The position numbers and the translations under genes are program-made. Of a DNA stretch of 64,000 bases, positions 1 to 8,711 are shown in pieces (positions within the stretch are counted from its first letter, which is position 1; each line of letters starts with the position of its first letter). The notes below the pieces were generated by a model. That model was not told the DNA's origin. It worked only from the letters and a program-made list of their open reading frames with translations, and ran no database searches. The stretch is from Salinimicrobium sediminilitoris (GTDB taxonomy: Bacteria; Bacteroidota; Bacteroidia; Flavobacteriales; Flavobacteriaceae), in the NCBI RefSeq assembly GCF_020866905.1, contig NZ_JAIVCC010000005.1:186001-250000 (forward strand). Reading direction: 5' to 3'.

Positions 1-37
1 AAAAAAAGCCACAAAGATCTTGTCTCTGTGGCTTTTT
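1..37 (-). terminator. Terminator after pyk, possibly bidirectional
   Basis: A stem GCCACA/TGTGGC with a short loop is flanked by A-rich sequence on the left (T-rich when read on the minus strand) and by a T run on the right, so it can stop transcription in both directions. It lies about 40 bases past the pyk stop codon. Confidence 0.75.
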
Positions 38-41
38 CTTA

Positions 42-77
42 TCTAAATTCTCCAGTCTACAGTCTAAAATCTCACAT
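42..77. repeat. Degenerate AGTCTnnn repeat
   Basis: Between the pyk stop and its terminator the sequence consists of loosely repeated units such as TCTAAATT, AGTCTAC, AGTCTAAAA and TCACATCTA. Similar degenerate GTCT-rich strings occur in intergenic DNA of flavobacteria as I know it; a related string is present near 25880-25912. No function can be inferred from sequence. Confidence 0.35.
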
Positions 78-1508
78 CTATTCTATTTCCGAGATCCTCA
101 GCGTATTTACCATTCCTTTATTGGTGATTGGCATAGCTGCAAGGTTGATCGTAAAATCACCTTTTTCAACGAATTTAAATTCTGTTGCGATCCTGTTGAT
201 ATCGTCTATAGTTTCATCTGTACTCACCATCTTATCGTAATAAAAAGCACGTACTCCCCACAGCAGACTCAATTGGTTAAGAATTCTTTTGTTGGAGGTG
301 AAAACCAAAATATTGGATTCAGGTCTCCAGGCAGAGATCTGGAATGCGGTATAACCACTATTGGTAAGGGTACAAATAGCTTGTGCCTTGATCTCATTGG
401 CCATATGAGCTGCATGGTAACAAATTGATTTAGTAATGTATCTCTTTGTACGCACATGTGGTGGTTCATGAGGAACTTTAATAAGTGGTGAATTTTCAAC
501 ACTCATAATAATTTGGCTCATTTTCTCGATCACCTGCACAGGATAATTCCCCACAGAAGTCTCTCCACTCAACATCACAGCATCGGCCCCATCCATAACC
601 GAGTTGGCTACATCGTTAACCTCTGCCCTTGTAGGGGTAAGGCTGGTGATCATGGTTTCCATCATCTGGGTGGCAATAATAACCGGAATTCTCGCCTTTT
701 TAGCCTTTAAAACAAGTTGCTTCTGAATAAGAGGTACTTCCTGCGCCGGAATTTCCACTCCAAGATCTCCACGTGCTACCATAAGACCATCACAGTAAGC
801 TACGATCTTATCGATATTATCTACACCTTCGGGCTTTTCAATTTTGGCAATTATCGGGATCTTTTCATCTGTATGTTCCTTAATAAGGTTTTGAAGCTCA
901 ATAAGGTCATCGCTATTCCTAACGAAAGAAAGCGCAATCCAGTCCACACCCTGCTTTACTGCAAATTCGGCGTCCTGAATGTCTTTTTCTGTAAGAGCGG
1001 GAAGGGAGATCGATGTATTTGGAAGGTTAACTCCTTTTTTCGACCTAAGCGGTCCTCCCTGAACTACTTTAGCCAGAACCTCATCTTTCTTATTGGTGCT
1101 TACTACCTCAAAAATTAGTTTCCCATCATCCAGTAAAATACGTTCTCCGGCTTTTACGTCCTGAGGAAATTCGTCATAGTTCATATAGACCCGGGAAGAT
1201 GTTCCTTCAAACTCCTCTCCCGTGGCAAAAGTGATTTCGTCTCCTTTTGAAACCACAACTTCCTCCCTCATTTTTCCAACCCTGAGTTTTGGCCCCTGCA
1301 GGTCACCCAGAATGGCTGTGGTAAAGCCCAGTTCTTCATTGAGCTCACGTATAATTTTCATACGTTGCTTTACATCTTCATAATCGGCATGAGAAAAATT
1401 GATCCTGAACACGTTCACACCTGCTAGCATCATATCTCTCAATACATCTTTAGAACTTGAGGCCGGCCCGAGGGTGGCCACAATCTTAGTCTTTTTCGTA
1501 TTCGGCAT
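78..1508 (-). CDS. pyk: Pyruvate kinase
   Basis: This 476-residue protein converts phosphoenolpyruvate and ADP to pyruvate and ATP, the last step of glycolysis, in the cytoplasm. The N-terminus shows the family start KTKIVATLGPASS. The middle carries the active-site stretch IIAKIEKPEGVDNID, then ARGDLGVEIP and the strongly conserved block MMETMITSLTPTRAEVNDVAN that ends in DGADAVMLSGETSVGNYP. The C-terminal allosteric-type domain is present and length is normal for the family. Its ATG shares one base with the stop codon of the upstream IPExxxVDY gene, so the two are translationally coupled and follow rnc. A terminator lies just downstream. Confidence 0.98.
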   Translation of the reverse strand: MPNTKKTKIVATLGPASSSKDVLRDMMLAGVNVFRINFSHADYEDVKQRMKIIRELNEELGFTTAILGDLQGPKLRVGKMREEVVVSKGDEITFATGEEFEGTSSRVYMNYDEFPQDVKAGERILLDDGKLIFEVVSTNKKDEVLAKVVQGGPLRSKKGVNLPNTSISLPALTEKDIQDAEFAVKQGVDWIALSFVRNSDDLIELQNLIKEHTDEKIPIIAKIEKPEGVDNIDKIVAYCDGLMVARGDLGVEIPAQEVPLIQKQLVLKAKKARIPVIIATQMMETMITSLTPTRAEVNDVANSVMDGADAVMLSGETSVGNYPVQVIEKMSQIIMSVENSPLIKVPHEPPHVRTKRYITKSICYHAAHMANEIKAQAICTLTNSGYTAFQISAWRPESNILVFTSNKRILNQLSLLWGVRAFYYDKMVSTDETIDDINRIATEFKFVEKGDFTINLAAMPITNKGMVNTLRISEIE

Positions 1509-1996
1509 TAGTCAAATATTAAATTTTCTTTTGTTTTTATGCGATGAAAATCAATGGCATAAGCGGTAGAAACCTGCGGGATCTCAAGGATCCTGGAGAT
1601 GAGCATTTTTGTTGATATTGCATCCAGTTCATCTTCGATCTTCACCAAAAAATCTACCTGCTTGAATTCCGGTAATAAAAATGATTTTTTGACAGCCAGT
1701 TGATCTCCAAAAAAAAGAGAATCTAAATCTGACCCTGACCTGCCTTCCTGTCTGGCGACATTGTTCACCAGATGATAGGTGCAATATTTCTGCAGATCTT
1801 CATAAATAAAATGGGCGAATAAAATGCTTTCTTTCCCTTTATGAAGATCAATGTCTTTTGGCGTTCTGGCCAACTTTAGGTCTATATGCTTGTTCAACAG
1901 GTAAGCCAGCTTGAATTCCTCTACCGAAGAATGTATTGCAAGTAGCTTATAAGGCTGTTCAAAAACTTCATCTAAAACCAGTTTGTGCGCCGGCAT
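1508..1996 (-). CDS. IPExxxVDY family protein
   Basis: This 162-residue soluble protein belongs to a family of unknown function found in Bacteroidota and named after a C-terminal motif; here that motif reads IPQVSTAYAID, a degenerate version. The N-terminal part (YKLLAIHSSVEEFKLAYLLNKHIDLKLAR) is typical of the family. There is no signal peptide and no membrane segment. It sits between rnc and pyk, an order that I recall as usual in flavobacteria, and overlaps the pyk start by one base, so it is probably co-expressed with pyk. No biochemical role is known to me. Only a weak promoter-like box (TATCTTTA, near 2028) precedes it. Confidence 0.8.
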   Translation of the reverse strand: MPAHKLVLDEVFEQPYKLLAIHSSVEEFKLAYLLNKHIDLKLARTPKDIDLHKGKESILFAHFIYEDLQKYCTYHLVNNVARQEGRSGSDLDSLFFGDQLAVKKSFLLPEFKQVDFLVKIEDELDAISTKMLISRILEIPQVSTAYAIDFHRIKTKENLIFD

Positions 1997-2105
1997 ATGA
2001 TTTTACATCAAAGGATAAAGATAATTATTGTATCGTAGATAATTAATTTTTTTGGGCCTTATTTTCAGAATATCTTACGAAAACGTTATAGTTTCTGTGA
2101 TATTT

Positions 2106-2843
2106 TTAAGATGTGGAAATTTTCGTCTGGAAGGCATAATAGGCCCTTTTAGATGCTTTTTCTTCAGCTTTCTTCTTTGAAGTTGCCCGGGCTTTGGCCA
2201 CAACCCTGTTATCAATTCGAAGTTTAACGGCAAAATGTTTTAATTCATCCTTTCCCGTGTCCTCGTAAACTTCGTAGTTAAATTCCTTTTTTTCCTTTTG
2301 ACACCACTCGATGAGAAGACCTTTGTAACTAATCACAGTACCTTCCAACTGTTCTATATCTACATAAGGTTCTATTACTCTTTCATAGATGAACTTACTG
2401 GTGTACCTGTAACCTCTGTCAAGATAAATAGCCCCTATTAGGGCTTCAAAGAGGTTGCCGTGAATATTTGTGCCAAATTGTTCGGTTGGAATGTTAGTAT
2501 TGATGTGTTTGATCAAATCCAGATCTTTGCCTAACTCATTAAGATGTTTGCGACTTACGATCTTGGACCTCATCTTGGTAAGATAGCCTTCATTACCGCC
2601 GGGAACTTCATTGAACAGGTGGGAGGCGATAACTGCACTAAGCATGGCATCTCCAAGGAACTCCATTCTTTCAAAATTAATGGCATTCCCTTCGGCGTCT
2701 TTCTGGTTTAGAGACCGGTGTGTAAAGGCTTTTTTATAATGTGAAATGTTACGAGGTTTGAAACCCATGATCTTTGTCAATTCGACAAAAAAATTCCCGC
2801 CTCTGGAAGAGCGGGAATTTAATATGTTTCTTATAACACTCAT
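2106..2843 (-). CDS. rnc: Ribonuclease III
   Basis: This 245-residue endonuclease cleaves double-stranded RNA and matures rRNA precursors. The catalytic signature FERMEFLGDAML lies at residues 57-68 and the second acidic motif NLFEALIGAIYLDRGY follows. The C-terminal third (from about residue 180) is a double-stranded-RNA-binding domain ending in a basic helix (ATSKKKAEEKASKRA). Length is normal. It starts 6 bases after fabF ends, giving the acpP-fabF-rnc order known from many bacteria, and so is probably read from the promoter in front of acpP. Confidence 0.97.
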   Translation of the reverse strand: MSVIRNILNSRSSRGGNFFVELTKIMGFKPRNISHYKKAFTHRSLNQKDAEGNAINFERMEFLGDAMLSAVIASHLFNEVPGGNEGYLTKMRSKIVSRKHLNELGKDLDLIKHINTNIPTEQFGTNIHGNLFEALIGAIYLDRGYRYTSKFIYERVIEPYVDIEQLEGTVISYKGLLIEWCQKEKKEFNYEVYEDTGKDELKHFAVKLRIDNRVVAKARATSKKKAEEKASKRAYYAFQTKISTS

Positions 2844-2849
2844 GATATT

Positions 2850-4103
2850 TTACTCGTCCAGCTTCTTGAATAGCACGCAGGCGTTATGACCACCAAAGCC
2901 AAATGTATTGCTCATGGCCACTTTCACTTCCCTTTTTTGCGCCTTATTCAAAGTGAGGTTAAGTTCTGGATCGATATTTTCATCCTGTACCTCGTGGTTG
3001 ATCGTAGGCGGAACAACTCCATGTTTCATGGCGAGAATTGATGCAATCGCTTCAACAGCTCCGGCAGCACCCAAAAGGTGACCGGTCATCGATTTGGTCG
3101 AATTGATATTAATGTTTTTTGCATGCTCTCCAAACACCTTCTTGATAGCCTTAAGTTCGGCCACATCCCCAAGCGGAGTAGATGTTCCGTGGGTATTAAT
3201 GTGATCTACATCTTCGGGCTTAAGTTCGGCATTTTTCAGGCAGTTCTCCATTACAGCAACAACTCCAATCCCTTCGGGATGTGGGGCAGTCATGTGGTAA
3301 GCATCCGAAGACAACCCTCCACCAACTACTTCTGCATAAATCTTTGCGCCTCTGGCTTTTGCATGCTCATATTCTTCCAGAATCAAAGCACCTGCACCTT
3401 CACCTAAGACGAATCCATCACGAGTCGCATCGAATGGTCTCGAAGCGGTCTCGGGACTTTCATTGCGGGTTGAAAGGGCATGCATGGCATTAAATCCACC
3501 CATTCCTGCGGGAGCGACAGCTGCCTCACTACCTCCGGTAACAATTACATCACTGTAACCTAACCTGATGGTATTAAGGGCATCGATAAGCGCATTTGCA
3601 GCAGAAGCACAAGCCGAAACAGTAGTATAGTTCGGGCCCATAAAGCCGTGCTTAATCGAGATATTTCCCGGCGCGATATCAGCAATCATTTTCGGAATGA
3701 AGAAGGGATTGAACCTTGGGGTTCCATCACCTTTTCCAAAAGCCAAAACCTCATCCTGAAATGTTTCAAGACCTCCAATCCCTGCACCCCAAATGACTCC
3801 AACGCGAAGTTTATCTATAGTGTCAAGATTGAGCCCCGAATCTTTTATAGCCTCATCTGAAGCTACTAAAGCATACTGGGCAAACTTGTCTAATTTTCTG
3901 GCCTCTTTTCGATCAAAATAATCTTCAGCTTTGAAGTTCTTGATCTCACAAGCGAATTTAGTTTTGAATTTTTCGGCATCAAAGTATGTAATGGGTGCAG
4001 ACCCGCTTTTACCGTTTACAAGACCTTCCCAATATTCATCAATATTCTTTCCAATTGGGGTAAGGGCACCTAATCCAGTTACTACAACTCGCTTTAACTC
4101 CAT
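2850..4103 (-). CDS. fabF: 3-oxoacyl-ACP synthase II (KAS II)
   Basis: This 417-residue condensing enzyme extends acyl-ACP with malonyl-ACP in type II fatty acid synthesis in the cytoplasm. The nucleophilic cysteine is visible in TVSACASAANAL (Cys165), the first active-site histidine in INTHGTSTPLGD and the second in KSMTGHLLGAAG, with the gatekeeper-type NTFGFGGHNA near the C-terminus. Length matches FabF. It lies 16 bases downstream of acpP, whose product is its substrate carrier, and 6 bases upstream of rnc. Confidence 0.98.
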   Translation of the reverse strand: MELKRVVVTGLGALTPIGKNIDEYWEGLVNGKSGSAPITYFDAEKFKTKFACEIKNFKAEDYFDRKEARKLDKFAQYALVASDEAIKDSGLNLDTIDKLRVGVIWGAGIGGLETFQDEVLAFGKGDGTPRFNPFFIPKMIADIAPGNISIKHGFMGPNYTTVSACASAANALIDALNTIRLGYSDVIVTGGSEAAVAPAGMGGFNAMHALSTRNESPETASRPFDATRDGFVLGEGAGALILEEYEHAKARGAKIYAEVVGGGLSSDAYHMTAPHPEGIGVVAVMENCLKNAELKPEDVDHINTHGTSTPLGDVAELKAIKKVFGEHAKNININSTKSMTGHLLGAAGAVEAIASILAMKHGVVPPTINHEVQDENIDPELNLTLNKAQKREVKVAMSNTFGFGGHNACVLFKKLDE

Positions 4104-4119
4104 AAGGATATGTTACTTT

Positions 4120-4356
4120 TTATTTTTTTGCGTCTTCAATATAAGAGATTGCCTGACCCACAGTAGCAATGTTCTCTGCCTGGTCGTCTGGGATCTGGAT
4201 ATCAAATTCTTTCTCAAACTCCATGATCAACTCTACAGTGTCTAATGAATCAGCGCCCAAGTCGTTGGTGAAGCTAGCTTCGTTTACTACTTCATTCTCG
4301 TCAACTCCTAACTTGTCAACGATAATCGCTTTTACTCTTGATGCAATGTCTGACAT
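4120..4356 (-). CDS. acpP: Acyl carrier protein
   Basis: This acidic 78-residue protein carries growing fatty acyl chains on a phosphopantetheine arm. The attachment serine is Ser37 in the motif [11 protein letters not shown] chose the ATG that gives [12 protein letters not shown], because ACPs are 75-80 residues long; an 11-residue upstream extension is open but does not resemble the family. It is the first gene of acpP-fabF-rnc. A TATTTTTG promoter box lies 31 bases upstream. Confidence 0.97.
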   Translation of the reverse strand: MSDIASRVKAIIVDKLGVDENEVVNEASFTNDLGADSLDTVELIMEFEKEFDIQIPDDQAENIATVGQAISYIEDAKK

Positions 4357-4386
4357 AACTTGTGTTTTTAATTTTAAATTAAGTGG

Positions 4387-4394
4387 CAAAAATA
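4387..4394 (-). promoter_or_regulatory. Promoter -7 box for acpP-fabF-rnc
   Basis: On the minus strand the bases read TATTTTTG, an exact match to the Bacteroidota -7 consensus TAnnTTTG, placing the likely start about 24 bases before the acpP ATG. No clear -33 TTG is seen. Confidence 0.5.
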
Positions 4395-4504
4395 AAAAAC
4401 TTTATTTTAAAACCTGTTTTTACTTGAAAAATGTGATGGTAAATTACATAATTTCCGCCTAAAGCCAGTATTTTTACCTGCTAATAATTGTTAAGACGCT
4501 TCTC

Positions 4505-5107
4505 TTGCAAAAAGTTGAGAATTCCCCAAAAAAGAAAATCGTGATCTTCGCCTCGGGTAATGGATCTAATGCTGAAAATATAATCAAATATTTTCTGAAG
4601 CAAGGAACTGCAGAAGTCGTGGCCGTATTTTCAAATAACCGTACTGCAAAAGTTTTGCGACGGGCCCATGACCTGGAGGTAAAAGCCCTGCATTTTGATC
4701 GCGAGGCACTATATGAAAGCGATGATGTTCTTAATTTACTAAAGGATATAAAACCCGACCTCATTGTACTGGCCGGTTTCCTGTGGATGTTTCCGAAAAA
4801 AATAATTAAACGTTTCCCTAACAAAGTGATCAATATTCACCCTGCCCTGCTTCCCAAATATGGAGGAAAAGGCATGTACGGAATGAACGTTCATAAAGCC
4901 ATTTTAGAGCAGAAAGAGGTGGAAACAGGAATTAGCATTCATTATGTGAATGATAAATATGACGAGGGAGAGCTTATTTTTCAAACAACAACAGCTATTG
5001 AAGCAAAAGATACTGTTGAAGATATAGCTGAAAAAATTCATCAGCTGGAACTTGAGTATTTCCCGAAGGTGATCGAGAATCTTTTATTTTCTTCAGAAGA
5101 TGCATAA
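4505..5107 (+). CDS. purN: Phosphoribosylglycinamide formyltransferase
   Basis: This 200-residue enzyme transfers a formyl group from 10-formyltetrahydrofolate to GAR in step 3 of purine synthesis. It shows the phosphate-binding start IVIFASGNGSNAENII, the catalytic region INIHPALLPKYGGKGMYG and the folate-site segment HYVNDKYDEGELIFQ with its aspartate. The reading frame starts with TTG; no ATG precedes the conserved core, so a TTG start is likely. It is divergent from acpP (148 bases apart) and its last 8 bases overlap rnhA, suggesting a two-gene transcript. Confidence 0.95.
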   Translation: MQKVENSPKKKIVIFASGNGSNAENIIKYFLKQGTAEVVAVFSNNRTAKVLRRAHDLEVKALHFDREALYESDDVLNLLKDIKPDLIVLAGFLWMFPKKIIKRFPNKVINIHPALLPKYGGKGMYGMNVHKAILEQKEVETGISIHYVNDKYDEGELIFQTTTAIEAKDTVEDIAEKIHQLELEYFPKVIENLLFSSEDA

Positions 5108-5582
5108 CGCCCAGGTTCACATTTATACAGACGGCGCCGCAAGAGGAAATCCCGGCCCGGGTGGCTACGGAATTGTGATGGAATGGGTGGGAAAACCTTA
5201 CCGGAAAGAATTCTCTAAAGGCTTCAAACATACAACCAACAACCGCATGGAACTTCTTGCAGTTATTGAAGCCTTGAAAAAGCTGAAAAATCCTGAAACG
5301 ACGGTTATCGTTTTCACAGATTCAAAATATGTGGCCGATGCTGTCGAGAAAGGCTGGGTCTTCAACTGGGAAAAAAAGGGATTTAAAGACCGAAAGAATT
5401 CTGACATGTGGATCGAATTTCTCAAGGAGTACCGCAAGCATAAAGTAAGATTTAAATGGATCAAGGGACATAACGAACACCCTCAAAATGAGCGTTGTGA
5501 TGCTTTAGCCGTGAAAGCATCAAAAGGAAACCGCCTTTTAATAGACACAGGATTTGAAGACGATTCAAAAAGCCTTTTTTAA
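5100..5582 (+). CDS. rnhA: Ribonuclease HI
   Basis: This 160-residue enzyme cuts the RNA strand of RNA-DNA hybrids. The four catalytic carboxylates are visible: Asp11 in IYTDGAARGNPG, Glu51 in NNRMELLAV, Asp74 in VFTDSKYV and the last aspartate in NERCDALA. The C-terminal region has the active-site histidine stretch IKGHNEHPQNE. The length is that of a single-domain RNase HI with no extra binding domain. Its ATG lies inside the 3' end of purN, so translation is probably coupled. Confidence 0.97.
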   Translation: MHNAQVHIYTDGAARGNPGPGGYGIVMEWVGKPYRKEFSKGFKHTTNNRMELLAVIEALKKLKNPETTVIVFTDSKYVADAVEKGWVFNWEKKGFKDRKNSDMWIEFLKEYRKHKVRFKWIKGHNEHPQNERCDALAVKASKGNRLLIDTGFEDDSKSLF

Positions 5583-5597
5583 GACCTTTCCATTTTA

Positions 5598-5625
5598 TTG
5601 CTTGAAAAACAAAACCGTATATTTG
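5598..5625 (+). promoter_or_regulatory. Promoter of the PfkB-family kinase
   Basis: TTG at 5598-5600 is followed after 17 bases by an exact -7 box TATATTTG at 5618-5625, matching the Bacteroidota promoter layout. The start codon of the kinase lies 22 bases downstream. Confidence 0.65.
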
Positions 5626-5647
5626 CACCTCATTTTTAAAGAACACT

Positions 5648-6571
5648 ATGAATAAATTATTAATAGTGGGTACCGTTGCTTTTGATGCCATCGAGACCCC
5701 TTTTGGTAAAACAGATAAAATCCTTGGCGGGGCGGCAACTTACATCGGTCTCTCTGCTGCACAATTTGATATTGAAAGTGCAATTGTTTCTGTAGTCGGA
5801 GAAGATTTCCCGCAGGAATACCTCGATCTCCTTAAGAACAGGAGTATTGACCTAAAAGGTACTGAAATCGTAAAGGGAGGAAAAACCTTCTTTTGGAGCG
5901 GAAAATATCATAATGATTTAAACTCCCGTGACACCCTGGACACACAGCTAAATGTCTTAGCCGACTTCCAGCCTGTAGTACCGGAAAATTTCAAGGCACC
6001 AGGTGTGGTGATGCTTGGAAACCTGCACCCATTGGTACAGCTAAGCGTTCTTGAACAAATTGAAAGACCAAAGTTAGTAGTGCTCGACACAATGAACTTC
6101 TGGATGGACAATACCTGGGATGATCTTATGAAAGTGATTAGTAAAGTTGATGCCCTTACTATTAATGATGAGGAAGCAAGACAGCTTACAGATGAATATT
6201 CTCTTGTAAAGGCCGCCCGTAAGATCGCCGAAATGGGTCCTAAATACGTAGTGATCAAAAAAGGCGAACACGGGGCACTTTTGTTCCATAACGAGCAGAT
6301 TTTTTTCGCACCTGCTTTACCATTGGAAGAAGTTTTTGATCCCACAGGAGCAGGAGATACCTTTGCCGGTGGTTTCACAGGATATCTGGCCCATACAGGT
6401 GACATATCTTTTAAGAACATGAAGAATGCAGTGATCTATGGTTCTAACCTTGCTTCTTTTTGTGTTGAAAAATTTGGTACAGAGAGGATGCAGGATCTAA
6501 CCAAAGAAGATGTGCATCAACGCCTGGAAGAGTTTAAAGCTCTAACACAATTCCAGATAAAACTTACTTAA
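5648..6571 (+). CDS. PfkB-family carbohydrate/nucleoside kinase
   Basis: This 307-residue cytoplasmic kinase belongs to the ribokinase (PfkB) fold. The N-terminal sugar-binding glycine motif is GGAATYIGLSAAQFD and the C-terminal ATP/anion-hole signature is DPTGAGDTFAGGF with the catalytic aspartate. The substrate cannot be told from sequence; ribose, adenosine and other sugars are all handled by this family. It has its own promoter, is followed by a strong terminator, and then by a PurF-like gene. That pairing is why a role near phosphoribosyl or nucleoside metabolism is worth considering, but this is inference. Confidence 0.9.
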   Translation: MNKLLIVGTVAFDAIETPFGKTDKILGGAATYIGLSAAQFDIESAIVSVVGEDFPQEYLDLLKNRSIDLKGTEIVKGGKTFFWSGKYHNDLNSRDTLDTQLNVLADFQPVVPENFKAPGVVMLGNLHPLVQLSVLEQIERPKLVVLDTMNFWMDNTWDDLMKVISKVDALTINDEEARQLTDEYSLVKAARKIAEMGPKYVVIKKGEHGALLFHNEQIFFAPALPLEEVFDPTGAGDTFAGGFTGYLAHTGDISFKNMKNAVIYGSNLASFCVEKFGTERMQDLTKEDVHQRLEEFKALTQFQIKLT

Positions 6572-6578
6572 TAATTCT

Positions 6579-6603
6579 GCCCTGTAATTTCAGGGCTTTT
6601 TTT
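6579..6603 (+). terminator. Terminator between kinase and PurF-like gene
   Basis: A perfect 6-bp stem GCCCTG/CAGGGC with loop TAATTT is followed by seven T residues. It ends only 32 bases before the start codon of the PurF-like gene, so that gene either has its promoter in the kinase 3' end, depends on read-through, or is controlled at this site. Confidence 0.85.
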
Positions 6604-6635
6604 ATGACTAAACCCAGGTCAAATAACAACAGTTT

Positions 6636-8534
6636 ATGAGTGATGCTTTAAAACACGAATGCGGAATTGCCCAGCTGCGCCTTCTTAAACCTTTGGAATA
6701 CTATAAGGAGAAGTACGGTACAGCATTTTATGGGGTGAACAAAATGTACCTGATGATGGAGAAGCAGCATAACCGTGGCCAGGACGGCGCCGGTCTTGCG
6801 AGCATTAAGCTCAACACTCAGCCGGGTGACCGCTACATTAGCCGTATCAGGTCCAATGCAGCACAGCCCATTCAGGATATTTTTGCCCAGATCAATGATC
6901 GTATCAATGAAGAGATAAAACAACATCCTGAGTACGCAGATGATGTTGCCTTGCAGAAGAAGTATATCCCTTACCTGGGCGAATTGTTCCTGGGTCATGT
7001 GAGGTATGGCACCTTTGGTAAGAACAGTGTTGAAAACGTACACCCCTTTCTTCGCCAGAACAACTGGATGCACAGGAACCTCATCGTGGCAGGAAATTTT
7101 AACATGACCAATGTTCACCAGCTCTTCAACAATCTTGTTGAGTTAGGTCAACACCCAAAGGAGAAAGCAGATACTGTCACTGTAATGGAAAAGATTGGGC
7201 ATTTTTTGGATGATGAAGTTCGTAAACTGTATAAGAAACTAAAGAATGAAGGTTACTCGAAGGTAGAAGCTTCCCCGCTAATTGCCGAGCAGTTAAAAGT
7301 TAGCAAGATCCTTAGAAAATCGGCTAAGAACTGGGATGGCGGCTATGCCATGGCCGGCCTTTTAGGTCATGGGGATTCCTTTGTACTTCGGGATCCTGCA
7401 GGTATTAGACCGTGTTATTATTATCGCGATGACGAGGTTGTGGTAGTCGCTTCAGAAAGACCTGTCATTCAAACCGTCTTTAACGTTGATTTTGATAAAG
7501 TAGAAGAGTTACCACCGGGGCATGCGATCATCACCAAGAAAAATGGAGAGGTTCGTATCAAACAGATCCTTGAGCCATTGGAGAGAAAAGCCTGTTCCTT
7601 TGAGCGTATCTATTTTTCCCGCGGAAGTGATGCCGAGATCTACAAGGAGCGAAAAATGCTTGGAAAGCTGTTAATGCCCGAAGTGCTGAAGGCAATAGAT
7701 CACGATACCGTGAACACCGTGTTCTCTTTTATTCCCAATACAGCTGAAACCTCCTTCTACGGAATGGTGGAAGCGGCCCAGGATGAGCTTAACAAGCAGA
7801 AGAATGACACTATTCTTGCCGAAAAAGAAACCTTGACCGATGCTCGTTTACAGGAGATCCTTGCCCACAGGTTAAGGACCGAAAAGATCGCTATTAAAGA
7901 TGCAAAACTACGCACTTTTATTACCGAAGACAGCAGTCGTGACGACCTGGTGGCTCACGTTTATGACGTAACCTATGGCGTGGTAAAACCGGAAGACAAC
8001 CTGGTAATCATTGATGACAGTATTGTACGGGGTACTACTTTGAAGAAGAGTATCCTTAAGATGATGGACAGAACCAATCCAAAAAAGATCATCGTTATTT
8101 CTTCTGCTCCTCAAATACGTTATCCAGATTGCTACGGAATAGATATGGCAAGACTGGAGAATTTAGTGGCTTTTCAGGCCGCGCTCGCACTTCTGAAGGA
8201 AAACGATCAACTTCACATTGTGGAAGAGGTATATGAGAAATGTAAAAAGCAGGTAGATCTTGATGATAAGGAAGTGAAAAATTTTGTCAAAGAAATCTAT
8301 GCTCCTTTTACCGATGAACAAATTTCGGATAAGATAGCAGAACTGCTGAGCGATGAAAGCATTAAAGCTGAAGTAAAAATCATATTCCAATCTGTAGAAA
8401 ACCTTCACAAGGCATGCCCAAAAAACCTTGGAGACTGGTATTTTACAGGAGATTATCCAACTTTTGGAGGAAACAGGGTAGTCAATCGTGCATTTATAAA
8501 TTTTTACGAAGGAAGTACTGATAGAGCCTATTAA
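6636..8534 (+). CDS. Amidophosphoribosyltransferase-like protein (PurF paralogue, long form)
   Basis: This 632-residue protein has the two PurF domains. The N-terminal glutamine amidohydrolase starts at Cys9 (HECGIA), which would be the nucleophile after removal of an 8-residue leader, and continues with NRGQDGAGLAS and LGHVRYGTFG. The phosphoribosyltransferase PRPP loop is VIIDDSIVRGTTLKK near residue 457. It is about 130 residues longer than classical PurF (roughly 470-510), with extra sequence between the domains and a long C-terminal extension. PurF makes phosphoribosylamine from PRPP and glutamine; whether this one does, or is a specialised paralogue, cannot be decided here. Confidence 0.85.
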   Translation: MSDALKHECGIAQLRLLKPLEYYKEKYGTAFYGVNKMYLMMEKQHNRGQDGAGLASIKLNTQPGDRYISRIRSNAAQPIQDIFAQINDRINEEIKQHPEYADDVALQKKYIPYLGELFLGHVRYGTFGKNSVENVHPFLRQNNWMHRNLIVAGNFNMTNVHQLFNNLVELGQHPKEKADTVTVMEKIGHFLDDEVRKLYKKLKNEGYSKVEASPLIAEQLKVSKILRKSAKNWDGGYAMAGLLGHGDSFVLRDPAGIRPCYYYRDDEVVVVASERPVIQTVFNVDFDKVEELPPGHAIITKKNGEVRIKQILEPLERKACSFERIYFSRGSDAEIYKERKMLGKLLMPEVLKAIDHDTVNTVFSFIPNTAETSFYGMVEAAQDELNKQKNDTILAEKETLTDARLQEILAHRLRTEKIAIKDAKLRTFITEDSSRDDLVAHVYDVTYGVVKPEDNLVIIDDSIVRGTTLKKSILKMMDRTNPKKIIVISSAPQIRYPDCYGIDMARLENLVAFQAALALLKENDQLHIVEEVYEKCKKQVDLDDKEVKNFVKEIYAPFTDEQISDKIAELLSDESIKAEVKIIFQSVENLHKACPKNLGDWYFTGDYPTFGGNRVVNRAFINFYEGSTDRAY

Positions 8535-8630
8535 AAAGGTTTTTTTCCGACGCTTTTAACGTACTTTGTGCAGTTTGACTAAAATACATGCAGTTCATCT
8601 AAAAAGCTCTCACAGACTCAGAATAAAGTC

Positions 8631-8638
8631 TATTTTTA
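8631..8638 (+). promoter_or_regulatory. Promoter-like -7 box of repeat RNA copy A
   Basis: TATTTTTA resembles TAnnTTTG with one change in the last base. It predicts a start at about 8645, the fourth base of the repeat, the same repeat base as predicted for copy B. No -33 TTG is evident. Confidence 0.4.
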
Positions 8639-8644
8639 CGAAGC

Positions 8645-8711
8645 CATAACATAAGTAGGTTAAGTTCATGGTAGATTTGGGGCAAAAAAGGTGGAGCTTT
8701 CCACCTTTTTT
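8645..8711 (+). ncRNA. Candidate small RNA, copy A of a twin element
   Basis: The segment 8642-8712 is almost identical to the reverse complement of 45481-45553. It consists of about 40 bases of conserved unstructured sequence followed by a 12-bp stem (8684-8695 with 8700-8711) with loop GCTT and a T run, that is, an intrinsic terminator. Copy B has one extra A and one extra T on opposite sides of this stem, so pairing is kept. An ATG inside would run into different frames in the two copies, which argues for RNA and against a peptide. It lies between the PurF-like gene and the DUF2490 gene. The gap 8535-8859 holds nothing else except a palindrome and the DUF2490 promoter. Confidence 0.65.
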
